This document shows positions 41,395 through 50,569 of a stretch of DNA of 64,000 bases, in pieces. The translations under genes and the position numbers were made by a program. This stretch comes from Caballeronia pedi. Its GTDB lineage: Bacteria; Pseudomonadota; Gammaproteobacteria; Burkholderiales; Burkholderiaceae. Below the pieces are notes generated by a model that was given only the letters and a program-made list of their open reading frames with translations, was not told the origin of the DNA and made no database searches. The stretch spans positions 62,001 through 126,000 of the forward strand of contig NZ_FCOE02000005.1 in NCBI RefSeq assembly GCF_001544915.2, given 5' to 3'. Every line of letters starts with the position of its first letter. The first letter of the stretch is position 1.

Positions 41395-41979
41395 ATGACC
41401 GACATGAATCCAGGCTTTTTCGGCAGGATAGGCATTGCCTTCGGCGCCTTTTTCGGCATTCTGGGCAATGCAGCGTTCGCGGGCCGCGTGCAGCGCCTGC
41501 GCGAAGCGCCCGAAGCGCCCGATTTCGCAACGGAAGCGCCCAGGCCCGCCGCCGCGCCCGTTCAACCTGCTCAGCCCGCGCCGTCCGTGCTGAAGGAAGC
41601 CAGTCCCATCGCGGCGCTGCAACTGCTCGGCCTTCTGCAGCGCGATGCGCGTTTCATCGATTTCGTCGAAGAGGACATCGCCAAATACAGCGATGCCGAT
41701 ATCGGTGCGGCCGCGCGTCTCGTGCACGACGGCTGCCGCGCCGTGCTGCGCGAGCATTTCTCGATCAAGCCGGTGCGCACCGAAGCCGAAGGCAGCCGCA
41801 TCACGCTGCAGGAAGGCTTCGACGCCGCTGCGGTGCGCCTGACGGGCAATGTCGTCGGCAAGCCGCCTTTCAACGGCAGCATCAGCCATCGCGGCTGGAA
41901 GGTCGAGGACACGCGCCTGCCGAAGCTCGCGCCGTCCCATGATGCGAGCATCGTCGCACCGGCGGAGGTGGAACTGTGA
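41395..41979 (+). CDS. DUF2760 protein of an Hsp70-associated operon
   Basis: 194 residues. A hydrophobic N-terminal segment (FFGRIGIAFGAFFGILGNAAFAG) suggests membrane association, then a Pro/Ala linker (about 48-68) and the DUF2760 domain (SPIAALQLLGLLQRDARFIDFVEEDIAKYSDADIGAAARLVHDGCRAVLREHF ... FNGSISHRGWKVEDTRLPKLA). AGGAG precedes the ATG. It overlaps the first Hsp70 gene by 4 bases (GTGA). Function unknown; the coupling suggests a dedicated partner of the two Hsp70-like proteins. Confidence 0.88.
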   Translation: MTDMNPGFFGRIGIAFGAFFGILGNAAFAGRVQRLREAPEAPDFATEAPRPAAAPVQPAQPAPSVLKEASPIAALQLLGLLQRDARFIDFVEEDIAKYSDADIGAAARLVHDGCRAVLREHFSIKPVRTEAEGSRITLQEGFDAAAVRLTGNVVGKPPFNGSISHRGWKVEDTRLPKLAPSHDASIVAPAEVEL

Positions 41980-43862
41980 GCGATCTCGACAACAACCAAA
42001 ACCGCGCGCGCTATTCGATTGGCGTCGATCTCGGCACGACGCATTGCGCACTCTCCTACGTCGACATGAGCGCGAGCGACGGCGAAAAGACCGCGCAAGG
42101 CGTGCTGCCGGTCTCGCAACTGACCGCGCCCGGCGCCGCCGAAGAGCGCGAACTGCTGCCTTCGTTTCTCTATCTGCCGCACGAGAACGAACTCGCGCCC
42201 GGCGATCTCACGCTGCCGTGGACGCAGGAGCGCAAATTCATCGTCGGCGAACTGGCGAGAAGCCGCGGCGCGGGCACGCCCATTCGCCTCGTCTCCAGCG
42301 CGAAAAGCTGGCTGTGTCATCCGGGCGTCGATCGCCGCGCGGCGATCCTGCCGTCCGATGCGCCCGAGGAAGTCGAGCGCGTGTCGCCGCTGGAAAGCTC
42401 GGTGCGCTATCTGACGCACTTGCGCGAGGCGTGGAATCACGCGCATCCGGATGCGCCGTTCGATCAGCAGGACGTCACCGTGACGATTCCCGCTTCCTTC
42501 GATCCCGCCGCCCGCGAACTCACCGCCGAGGCGGCCGCGGCCGCCGGCTACACGCGCATGACGCTGCTCGAAGAGCCGCAAGCCGCGCTCTATAGCTGGA
42601 TCCAGAAGTCGAGCGGCGGCTGGCGCAAGCAGGTCAAGGTGGGCGATGTGATTCTCGTCGTCGATGTCGGCGGCGGCACCACCGACCTGTCGCTGATCGC
42701 GGTCGTCGAACGCGAGGGGAATCTGGAATTGCATCGCGTGGCGGTCGGCGAGCATATCCTGCTCGGCGGCGACAACATGGACCTAGCGCTTGCGCATACC
42801 GTCGCGCGCAAGCTCGCTGCGGTTGGCACGCAGCCCGATCCGTGGCAGTTGCGCGCGCTCACCTACGCGTGCCGCGCGGCGAAGGAAACGCTGCTCTCCG
42901 ATCCCTCGGTCGATGCCGTGCCGCTCGTCGTGCCGAGCCGCGGCTCGAAGCTGATCGGCGGGTCGCTGCGCACCGAACTCACGCGCGCCGAACTCACGCA
43001 GATCCTGCTCGAAGGCTTTTTCCCGCAAGTCGATGCAGCGGCGCGGCCGGTTTCGCGCGCGCGCGTCGGTCTTACGCAGCTCGGTCTGCCCTACGCGCAG
43101 GACGCCGCCGTCACGCGCCATCTCGCCGCGTTCCTCGGCCGTCAGGTCAATGCGCTCGCGGAAGTCGAAGGCCTTCAGCATCAGGCGCCGCAAGGCGCGA
43201 CGCTGCTGCATCCGACCGTCGTGCTCTTCAACGGCGGCGTGTTCAAGTCGCCGTTGCTGGTCGAACGCGTGATGTCGACGCTGAACGCCTGGCTCGCCGC
43301 CGAGAGCGCGCCCGCCGCGCGCCTGCTCGAAGGCGCGGACCTCGATCTGGCGGTTGCGCGCGGCGCGGCCTATTACGGCTACGTGCGGCACGGCAAGGGC
43401 GTGCGCATCCGGGGCGGCACGGCGCGCGCGTACTACGTCGCGGTCGAATCGGCAATGCCCGCCGTGCCCGGACTGGAGCCGCCCGTGCAGGCGCTGTGCG
43501 TCGCGCCGTTCGGCATGGAGGAAGGCACCGACGCCGCATTGCCCGCGCAGGAATTCGGGCTCGTCGTCGGCGAGCCGGTGCATTTCCGCTTCTTTGGCTC
43601 GTCGGTGCGCCGTCAGGATCAGGTCGGCACGCTGCTCGATTACTGGCAGCCGGACGAATTGCAGGAGCTCGAAGAAATCGAGGCGTCGCTGCCGCCCGAA
43701 GGCCGCACGCCCGGCGAAGTCGTGCCCGTCAAGCTGCATGCGCGCGTGACCGAAGCGGGCACGCTCGAACTGGAGGCGATTCCGCGCGGCTCGTCCGAGC
43801 GCTGGAAAGTGGAGTTCGACGTGCGCGGCGGCGTCAGCGCGGATCAGGGCATGGGCCTGTAA
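41976..43862 (+). CDS. Hsp70-family protein 1 of the DUF2760 operon (628 aa)
   Basis: 628 residues with an actin/Hsp70 ATPase fold: phosphate-1 motif YSIGVDLGTTHCALSYV, phosphate-2 motif VILVVDVGGGTTDLSLI, adenosine motif VVLFNGGVFKSPLL. The C-terminal part does not match the classical DnaK substrate-binding domain or lid and has no EEVD-like end, so it is not DnaK. The start is a GTG overlapping the DUF2760 stop. The second Hsp70-like gene begins directly at its stop. No DnaJ or GrpE gene is nearby. Confidence 0.9.
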   Translation: MSDLDNNQNRARYSIGVDLGTTHCALSYVDMSASDGEKTAQGVLPVSQLTAPGAAEERELLPSFLYLPHENELAPGDLTLPWTQERKFIVGELARSRGAGTPIRLVSSAKSWLCHPGVDRRAAILPSDAPEEVERVSPLESSVRYLTHLREAWNHAHPDAPFDQQDVTVTIPASFDPAARELTAEAAAAAGYTRMTLLEEPQAALYSWIQKSSGGWRKQVKVGDVILVVDVGGGTTDLSLIAVVEREGNLELHRVAVGEHILLGGDNMDLALAHTVARKLAAVGTQPDPWQLRALTYACRAAKETLLSDPSVDAVPLVVPSRGSKLIGGSLRTELTRAELTQILLEGFFPQVDAAARPVSRARVGLTQLGLPYAQDAAVTRHLAAFLGRQVNALAEVEGLQHQAPQGATLLHPTVVLFNGGVFKSPLLVERVMSTLNAWLAAESAPAARLLEGADLDLAVARGAAYYGYVRHGKGVRIRGGTARAYYVAVESAMPAVPGLEPPVQALCVAPFGMEEGTDAALPAQEFGLVVGEPVHFRFFGSSVRRQDQVGTLLDYWQPDELQELEEIEASLPPEGRTPGEVVPVKLHARVTEAGTLELEAIPRGSSERWKVEFDVRGGVSADQGMGL

Positions 43863-46649
43863 GTGTCCACGCGCAAGCACAAGGCGGTGGACGCGCGGTA
43901 CAGCGTCGGCATTGATCTGGGGACGAGCAATACCGTCGTCGCCTATGCGGAGGCCGGCTCGAACGATATCCGCGTGTTCGAGATCGAGCAGCTGGTCGGC
44001 GCGGGCGAAGTCGCAGCGCTCGCGCTCCTGCCGTCGCTGCGCTACCACTTCGCGCCGGGCGAACTCAAGTCCGACGATCTGCAACTGCCGTGGGGCGAGA
44101 TGGAAGCGCCCGCCGTCATCGGTGCCTTCGCGCGCAAGCTCGGCGCGCAGGTGCCCGGACGGCTCGTGTCGAGCGCGAAAAGCTGGCTGTCGCATGCGGC
44201 GGTCGATCGTCTCGCGCCGATCCTCCCGTGGGGCGCGAGCGACGACGTCGAAAAAATCTCGCCCGTGATCGCCAGCGCGAGCTATCTGGCGCACGTGCAC
44301 GCGGCGTGGAACGAGCGCTTTCCGGACGCGCCGCTCGACGCGCAGGACGTGGTGCTGACCGTGCCCGCCTCGTTCGATGAAGGCGCGCGCGCCCTCACGC
44401 TCGAAGCCGCGCGGATGGCGGGACTCGAAAAACTGCGGCTGCTGGAGGAACCGCAGGCCGCGTTCTACGACTGGCTGTTTCATCATCGCGAGACGCTCGC
44501 CGGCGAACTCGCGTCGACGCGGCTCGTGCTGATCGTCGACGTCGGCGGCGGCACCACCGACCTCACGCTCATCCAGGTCGCGATGGACAACGGCGAGCCG
44601 ACGCTCACGCGTATCGGCGTCGGCAACCATCTGATGCTCGGCGGCGACAACATGGACCTCGCGCTCGCGCATCTCGTCGAGAGGCGCCTCGCAGGCGGCG
44701 ATGCGCGGCTGTCGGCCGCGCGGCTCTCGCAACTCGTCGAGCGCTGCCGCGCCGCGAAGGAACGGCTGCTCGGCGAGAACGCGCCCGAGTCCACGTCGAT
44801 CACGCTGCTCGGCGCGGGCGCGAAGCTCATCGGCGGCGCGCGCTCGACCGACGTCACGCGTGACGAGATCGGGCAGATCATCGTCGAAGGCTTTTTCCCG
44901 AAGGTGTCCGTGGGCGATCGGCCGGGTCGCTCGCGTGGCGGCATCGTCGAATTCGGGCTGCCGTATGCGAGCGATCCGGCCATCACGCGGCATATCGCGG
45001 CCTTTCTCGGCCAGCACGCGGGCGAGGCGCGCAAAGCGCTCGACGTGTCCGCCGACACGCTCGCCATTCCGGACACCTTGCTGCTGAATGGCGGCGTGTT
45101 CCGCGCCGATCCGCTCGCGCGACGCATCGCCGATACGCTTTCCGGCTGGCGCGGCGAAGCGCTCAACGTGCTCGCGAACGGCAATCCCGATGTCGCGGTC
45201 GCGCGCGGCGCGGTCGCCTATGCGCTCGCGCGCGCGGGCCATGCGCCGAAGATCGGCGGCGGCTCGGCGCGCAGCTTCTTCCTGCTGCTCGAAGACGAAG
45301 CCAGCGCGACGCGCGGCGTGTGCGTGCTGCCGCGCGGCACCGAGGAAGGTCAGGCGATCCATCTCGCCGAGCGCACCTTCGCGCTCACGCTCGGCGCGCC
45401 GGTGCGCTTTCATTTGGCGTCGTCGGTGGCGGAGACGGCGTACGAGCCGGGAGAACTCGCGGATCTCGCGGCTGGATCGGGCGATTTCGTGCGCCTGCCG
45501 CCGATCGCGACGGTCGTCGATCCACACGCCGCGAATCACGGCCGGGCGCGCGAAACGCCCGTGCATCTGACAACCTCGCTCACCGAAGTCGGCACGCTGG
45601 AGATGCACTGCATCGCCGTCGACGATCCCGCGAAACGCTGGCTGCTCGAATTCCAGCTTCGTCAGGAAGCGCCCCAAACCGACGATGCCGCGAGCGAATC
45701 TCATCCGGCGTTGCCGAAAGCCATCGAACTGATCGACCGTACCTTCGGCTCGCGCGCGCAGGATGTCGGCCCGAAGGAAATCAAACGCCTGCGCGCGCAA
45801 CTCGAACAGACGCTCGGCGTGCGCGACACCTGGGATATCGCGCTGCTGCGTGAACTGTTCGGCGCGCTGTTCGAGCGCGCGAAGAAGCGCCGCCGCAGCG
45901 CCGATCACGAGCGCCTGTGGCTCAATCTCGCGGGCTACTGCATGCGGCCGGGCTTCGGCCATCCGCTCGACGAATGGCGCGCCGAGCAGTTGTGGACGCT
46001 GTTCGATCAGGGCATCCAGTACAGCAACGAAAGCCAGATCTGGTCGGAATGGTGGACGCTCTGGCGCCGCGCGGCGGGCGGGCTTCCCGAAGCAGCGCAG
46101 CTGCGGCTTCTCGATGACATGGCCTTCGTCCTCCAGCCGCCCGGCACGAGCCGCTATCGCCGCGCGGCGGGCGCGGCGCGCGCGGGCTACGAAGACATGG
46201 TGCGGCTCGCGGCATCGCTCGAGCATGTGCCTGTCGAACGCAAGATCGAGGTCGGCGAGTGGCTGCTCACGCGCCTGAAGAAGCCTTCGGAGAACGTGCA
46301 GAGCTGGTGGGCGCTGGGCCGTATCGGCGCGCGCGCACCGTTCTATGGCAGCGCGCACGGCGTCGTGCCGCCGGAGGTCGCGCTCGCGTGGCTCGATGCG
46401 ATTCTCGCGCTCGACTGGAAGAAGATCGATCCGGCCGCGTTCGCCGCCGTGCAGATCGCGCGCATGACCGGCGACCGTTCCCGCGATCTGCCCGACGAGG
46501 CGCGCGCCGCCGTCGTGCAGCGCCTCGAAGCGATGAGCGCGGCGCACGCGTGGATCGCGATGGTCCGCGAGGCCGTCGAGCTGGATCGCGCGGACGTGGG
46601 CCGCGTGTTCGGCGAAACGCTGCCGGCCGGGCTGAAGCTGATCCGTTGA
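43863..46649 (+). CDS. Hsp70-family protein 2 with C-terminal DUF3731 domain (928 aa)
   Basis: 928 residues. The Hsp70 ATPase part (about 10-560) has YSVGIDLGTSNTVVAY, VLIVDVGGGTTDLTLI and TLLLNGGVFRADPL; the C-terminal third (about 600-928) matches what I know as DUF3731, an alpha-helical domain (for example QTLGVRDTWDIALLRELFGALFERAKKRRRSADHERLWLNLAGYCMRPGFGHPLDEWRAEQLW). The start is a GTG immediately after the previous stop (zero spacing), so it is translationally coupled. Both proteins keep the ATP motifs and could hetero-oligomerise. Confidence 0.9.
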   Translation: MSTRKHKAVDARYSVGIDLGTSNTVVAYAEAGSNDIRVFEIEQLVGAGEVAALALLPSLRYHFAPGELKSDDLQLPWGEMEAPAVIGAFARKLGAQVPGRLVSSAKSWLSHAAVDRLAPILPWGASDDVEKISPVIASASYLAHVHAAWNERFPDAPLDAQDVVLTVPASFDEGARALTLEAARMAGLEKLRLLEEPQAAFYDWLFHHRETLAGELASTRLVLIVDVGGGTTDLTLIQVAMDNGEPTLTRIGVGNHLMLGGDNMDLALAHLVERRLAGGDARLSAARLSQLVERCRAAKERLLGENAPESTSITLLGAGAKLIGGARSTDVTRDEIGQIIVEGFFPKVSVGDRPGRSRGGIVEFGLPYASDPAITRHIAAFLGQHAGEARKALDVSADTLAIPDTLLLNGGVFRADPLARRIADTLSGWRGEALNVLANGNPDVAVARGAVAYALARAGHAPKIGGGSARSFFLLLEDEASATRGVCVLPRGTEEGQAIHLAERTFALTLGAPVRFHLASSVAETAYEPGELADLAAGSGDFVRLPPIATVVDPHAANHGRARETPVHLTTSLTEVGTLEMHCIAVDDPAKRWLLEFQLRQEAPQTDDAASESHPALPKAIELIDRTFGSRAQDVGPKEIKRLRAQLEQTLGVRDTWDIALLRELFGALFERAKKRRRSADHERLWLNLAGYCMRPGFGHPLDEWRAEQLWTLFDQGIQYSNESQIWSEWWTLWRRAAGGLPEAAQLRLLDDMAFVLQPPGTSRYRRAAGAARAGYEDMVRLAASLEHVPVERKIEVGEWLLTRLKKPSENVQSWWALGRIGARAPFYGSAHGVVPPEVALAWLDAILALDWKKIDPAAFAAVQIARMTGDRSRDLPDEARAAVVQRLEAMSAAHAWIAMVREAVELDRADVGRVFGETLPAGLKLIR

Positions 46650-46737
46650 TCGTCTGAAGCGCGTCGCGCATCGTGTCGAAATGCTTCGTCCTCAGAAGTT
46701 TTTTGGCCGATGCGTTGCGCGAGAAGCCCGCCGGCTC

Positions 46738-46795
46738 TTGAATACCGGCTGACCGCGTCCTATGGTTATCAGTGTGTCGATATGGACACACACTG
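46738..46795 (+). promoter_or_regulatory. Promoter and leader hairpin of the small basic protein gene
   Basis: TTGAAT (46738-46743), 17 bases, TATGGT (46761-46766) form a plausible sigma-70 promoter. The short leader contains CAGTGTGTC ... GACACACACTG (46770-46795), a hairpin ending just before the AAGGAGG ribosome site. Confidence 0.5.
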
Positions 46796-46807
46796 AAGGA
46801 GGTCAGC

Positions 46808-46966
46808 ATGCCATCCCCACGCAAGGCTCAGGCGAGCCAACCCGCTGAAACCGAAATGTCGAGCCGCAAGAAAACGGCCGGCAGCAAGGCGTCGCCCGCG
46901 AAGGCTGCCGGCGCGAAGGAAATGCAGGTCACGAAGCGCACCACGAAGGCCAAACCGAAAAGCTGA
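46808..46966 (+). CDS. Small Lys/Ala-rich basic protein (52 aa)
   Basis: 52 residues, very basic (SRKKTAGSKASPAKAAGAKEMQVTKRTTKAKPKS), reminiscent of histone-H1-like or nucleoid tails but too short to assign. The AAGGAGG site directly upstream of the ATG at 46808 and its own promoter support a real gene. Such peptides may bind nucleic acid; this is inference from charge only. Confidence 0.6.
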   Translation: MPSPRKAQASQPAETEMSSRKKTAGSKASPAKAAGAKEMQVTKRTTKAKPKS

Positions 46967-47149
46967 GCAACCCGAAGAACCGCCCTCGTCATCGTGCGGG
47001 GGGCATTCGATATGGCTGTCCTTCGAATCGGCGAGCGAAAAACCAGACGCTCGCCGTTCGGCTCCGTCCGATCTTCTCCCTCCCCCTCCGTCCGCTCCGC
47101 CTCCAGAACACGCCAAAAAAGCGCAATAATTTCCGGGTATAACGGCTGA

Positions 47150-47177
47150 TTGCTAAAAAAAGGCGTATTTGTATGAC
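47150..47177 (+). promoter_or_regulatory. Possible promoter of the hybrid kinase gene
   Basis: In an AT-rich stretch, TTGCTA (47150-47155), 16 bases, TATGAC (47172-47177). A weak match; position (48 bases before the start codon) is its main support. Confidence 0.35.
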
Positions 47178-47224
47178 CGCATTGGCCTAAAGTAGATAAC
47201 CCCGATTCCGTTCCGTGAGCGAGC

Positions 47225-49246
47225 ATGAAGATGGCCGTCCCCCAGCGCGCCGCCGGTGCGCGCAATCCAGGCATTCTCTTCGCGGCGGCCCGCGAAGCCG
47301 GCATGAGCCTGGTGCGCAATCTCTCGATTCCGGCGCCGTTCTCCGATCCCGCGCTCGAGGCGCAGTTTCTCGAAGACCACAGTCAGCGCTTCTGCGCGTT
47401 CCGGCGTGCGTCGACGCTGCTCGCGCTCGCCATCTGGACGTGCTTTCTCTGGTGGGATTTCAGCTTCGCGCGCGGCAATCAGGCGCTCGCCGCGCGCCTG
47501 CCGGACATCCTCGCGCTGCGCTTCGCGGGCATCGCGCTGCTGTTCTTCGTCGGCGTGCTGGTGCTGCGGCCGTCGTTCCGCTCGCACGCGACCGGCCAGC
47601 GCATCATTCTGACGGGGATCTACGGGCTGCTGTGCCTGATTCTCACGATGGTCGCGATCACGCCCGCGCCCTATAACTACACGCAGCATTTCATCGGCCT
47701 TTGTCTCGCGCTGTTCTTCCAGTTCAGCTTTTTCTATTTGCGCTCGCGCGTCGCGCTGACCGCCGGCATCATCACGATGGCGTCGATCGTCCTGCTGCAG
47801 ATCACCCTGCATCTGCTCAACCCCGAGGACTTCTTCGCCGGGCTGTTCTATATGTTCAACGTCGTGGTCGTGGGGCACGGCGTCTGCACGCACGCCGAGC
47901 GCGTGTCGCGCGAGCGTTACAGCTCGGAGCGCGCGCTCGCGTCGCTCAACGACGAATTGCGCGCCGCGAACGTCTCGCTCGGCCGCAAGAATCGCGAACT
48001 CGAAGTCTCGAAGAAGGATCAGGAGAACAAGACTCACGCGCTGCTCGCGCTGCGCGAACAGCAGATGATCGCCGCGCAGACCGCGAGCCGCGATAAATCC
48101 AACTTCCTCGCCGCCGCGACGCACGACCTGCGCCAGCCGATGCACGCGCTCAACCTGTTCCTGCAGGCCGCCGCCGAGGCCATCCGCAACGGCGAGTTCG
48201 ATCAGGCGGAGCGTCTCATCAACGAATGCGGGCGCTCGTCCGTGATCCTCGCGCGGCTTCTGAATGCGGTGCTCGATCTGTCGCGGCTGGAATCGGGGCG
48301 CGTCGTGCCGCGCTATCACGTGTTCGACGTGCGGCAGATCGTCGAGGAAGCCGCCGAGCAGTTGCGGCCCTTCGCGATGAGCCGCGGCGTCGAACTGCGC
48401 TTGAGGCTGCCGAAGGAAGATGTCGTCTGCGTGCGCAGCGATTCGCACTGGCTCGGGCGCGCGGTCGCCAATCTCGTGTCGAACGGCATCAAGTACGCGG
48501 ACCAGAACAAATCGTCGAAGCCGACGGTGATCGTCGGCGTGGTGCGCTCCGCGACGCGCGCGCGCATCGACGTGCTGGATAACGGCATCGGCATTCCGGC
48601 CGATTATTTCGACGCGATTTTTCAGCCGTTCTTTCAGGTCGACAATCCCGAGCAGGATCGCGACAAAGGGCTGGGACTGGGGCTGTCGATCGTCAATGCC
48701 GTGATCTCGATGCTGGATCAGCATCGCATCGAGCTGAAATCGACCGAAGGCCGCGGCTCGCGTTTTTCGCTCGAAATGCCGTTGTGCGGGCCATCGGCCG
48801 ACAAGCCTTCGGCGCGCGCGCCCGCTCGCTCGGAAGCGGCGGAAATGGCGCAGCTCAAGGGACGTTACGTGCTGCTCGTCGAGGACGATGGTCTCGTGCG
48901 CGCGTCGACCGAAGCGCTGCTTTCGCAATGGGGCGTGCTTTATGATTCGGCGGCGAGCTTCGAGGAGTTTCAGTCGATTCTCGGCGATATCGAGCGTTTT
49001 CCCGATTTGATCATCACGGACTTCCGGTTGCGCGACGCGAAGACCGCGCGTGAAGTCGCCATGCTCGGCGCGGCAAGGCTCGGACGGCCGTGCCCTTGTC
49101 TCGTCGTGACGGGGGAGCCGGCGGCGAGCATCGTGCCGCTCGCGTGTGAGCAGGATGTGCTTTCCAAGCCGGTCAGTCCAGCGGACTTGCGGCGAGGGAT
49201 GCTGGCGCTGATTGATGGTTGCTCTTGCGAAACCGTTGGTGTTTGA
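47225..49246 (+). CDS. Hybrid sensor histidine kinase with C-terminal receiver
   Basis: 673 residues. Six hydrophobic helices in about 60-222 form an integral membrane sensor, then a coiled coil (about 228-285), HisKA with phosphorylation site H300 (FLAAATHDLRQPMHALNLFLQ), ATPase domain (NLVSNGIKYADQ; DNGIGIP; DKGLGLGLSIVNAVI) and a receiver (about 545-660: YVLLVEDDGLVRAS, LIITDFRLRD, VLSKPVSP). The HDLRQP box and terminal receiver are typical of orphan beta-proteobacterial hybrids. No separate output regulator is adjacent. No clear ribosome site at ATG 47225. Confidence 0.9.
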   Translation: MKMAVPQRAAGARNPGILFAAAREAGMSLVRNLSIPAPFSDPALEAQFLEDHSQRFCAFRRASTLLALAIWTCFLWWDFSFARGNQALAARLPDILALRFAGIALLFFVGVLVLRPSFRSHATGQRIILTGIYGLLCLILTMVAITPAPYNYTQHFIGLCLALFFQFSFFYLRSRVALTAGIITMASIVLLQITLHLLNPEDFFAGLFYMFNVVVVGHGVCTHAERVSRERYSSERALASLNDELRAANVSLGRKNRELEVSKKDQENKTHALLALREQQMIAAQTASRDKSNFLAAATHDLRQPMHALNLFLQAAAEAIRNGEFDQAERLINECGRSSVILARLLNAVLDLSRLESGRVVPRYHVFDVRQIVEEAAEQLRPFAMSRGVELRLRLPKEDVVCVRSDSHWLGRAVANLVSNGIKYADQNKSSKPTVIVGVVRSATRARIDVLDNGIGIPADYFDAIFQPFFQVDNPEQDRDKGLGLGLSIVNAVISMLDQHRIELKSTEGRGSRFSLEMPLCGPSADKPSARAPARSEAAEMAQLKGRYVLLVEDDGLVRASTEALLSQWGVLYDSAASFEEFQSILGDIERFPDLIITDFRLRDAKTAREVAMLGAARLGRPCPCLVVTGEPAASIVPLACEQDVLSKPVSPADLRRGMLALIDGCSCETVGV

Positions 49247-49252
49247 AGAGCG

Positions 49253-49872
49253 TTCGCCAGATCCCGTCTGCGTGTCGGTTTGTTAGCGTTGCCCCTGTGC
49301 GGGGCGGCAGTCACTTTCTTTGCTGCTGCAAAGAAAGTAACCAAAGAAACAGCTTGTTCAATCCTGAACGCTTCACACCGGCCGCGGCACAGGCGAGCGG
49401 CTAGGGCACAGCAGTAGCGAGTGCCCTCGTAGGCCTAATCGGGCGTGGACCGCGCACGGTCTGACAAGCTATTAGTTTAAGCGCGCTGGTTCAGCACAAA
49501 ATAGCTTCGGCACAGCGCTACGCGCTGCCGTTGGGTATGCAAGGGAAACCGACGAGAAAGTAGAAACGCAGAAGCCCACGCAAACCCGATTGACCCATCG
49601 GCCGCGAAGCGGGCCGGAGCCTTTTCGTGCTGAACCAGTTTGTTCTGTGGCGCGATGTGGCAGACCGTGCGCGGTCCACGCCCGATGGGGCCTATGGGGG
49701 CACTCGCTACTGCTGTGCCCTGGCCGTTCGCCTGTGCCGCGGCCGGCTTGAAGCGTTCCGGATGGAGAAAGCTGCTTTCTTTGGTTACTTTCTTTGCAGC
49801 AGCAAAGAAAGTGACTGCCGCCCCGCACAGGGGCAACGCCAATAAACCAACACGAACACGGGATCCGGCGAA
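49253..49872. repeat. Nested inverted-repeat element, copy 2 (620 bp)
   Basis: Same family as 14658-15288. Its ends (TTCGCCAGATCCC ... and reverse complement at 49872) enclose GCCCC-TGTGC-GGGGC, the ACTTTCTTTGC/GCAAAGAAAGT hairpins (49313-49338, 49787-49812) and inner pairs (AGTAGCGAGTGCCC, ACCGCGCACGGTCTG, CTGGTTCAGCAC). The reverse complement aligns along its length with copy 1, so the two copies lie in opposite orientation. It starts 6 bases after the kinase stop and ends 4 bases before the esterase stop, filling the convergent gap completely. Confidence 0.85.
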
Positions 49873-49876
49873 AAGC

Positions 49877-50551
49877 CTAAGCAACCAACCGCGCACCAAG
49901 CCACCCCCGCAACGCCTCCACTTCTTCCATGCAGACCGAATGCGTCATCGGATACGCATGCCATTGCACCTCACACCCCTGCGCCCGCGCAAATTCACAC
50001 GCCTGCTCACCAAGGCTCACATTGAGCACATCGTCGGAACTGCCGTGCGCGGCGAAGATCGAGATCGAGCGATTCGCGTCTGACAGCGATTCATCGATCA
50101 GCCCTTCCGACGGAATGTAGCCCGACAGCACGATCAACCCGGCGAGCTTCTCCGGATGCGTGAGGCCCGCGTGATACGTCATCGCCCCGCCCTGCGAAAA
50201 TCCCGCGATGAAAATCCGCTCGCTCGGAATGCCCTTCGCGTTCTGCTCCGCGATCAGCGCGCGCACGCGTTCCACCGACTGCACGATGCCCGCCTCGTCC
50301 ACGCGCCGGTTGATGCCCTCGAACGACAAAATGTCATACCACGCGCGCATCACATAGCCGCCATTGGCGGTAACGGCGATCTCGGGCGCGTTCGGAAACA
50401 CGAAGCGGATGGCGGGCGCATCGGCGATGCGCAGTTCAGGCACGAGCGGCACGAAGTCGTTCGCATCGGCGCCGAGGCCGTGCATCAGGATCACGGCGAA
50501 TTCGGGATTCGGCGCGGTGTCGATCTCGATGGTCGAAGCTTGATCGGTCAT
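49877..50551 (-). CDS. Alpha/beta-hydrolase, carboxylesterase/phospholipase family
   Basis: 224 residues. The nucleophile elbow GFSQGG, oxyanion region MHGLGADANDF and catalytic His near the C-terminus (YPMTHSVCMEEV) match the bacterial carboxylesterase/lysophospholipase family (EstB-like). No signal peptide, so cytoplasmic. It lies 18 bases after the MAPEG gene, probably one operon. The natural substrate is unknown. Confidence 0.92.
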   Translation of the reverse strand: MTDQASTIEIDTAPNPEFAVILMHGLGADANDFVPLVPELRIADAPAIRFVFPNAPEIAVTANGGYVMRAWYDILSFEGINRRVDEAGIVQSVERVRALIAEQNAKGIPSERIFIAGFSQGGAMTYHAGLTHPEKLAGLIVLSGYIPSEGLIDESLSDANRSISIFAAHGSSDDVLNVSLGEQACEFARAQGCEVQWHAYPMTHSVCMEEVEALRGWLGARLVA

Positions 50552-50569
50552 TGCCCTTCACTCCTCTCG

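Noticed and set aside
42783..46547. A 1254-codon minus-strand open frame opposite the Hsp70 genes
   Set aside because: Arg/His/Glu-rich antisense artefact of GC-rich codon use; the plus-strand Hsp70 frames have clear motifs.
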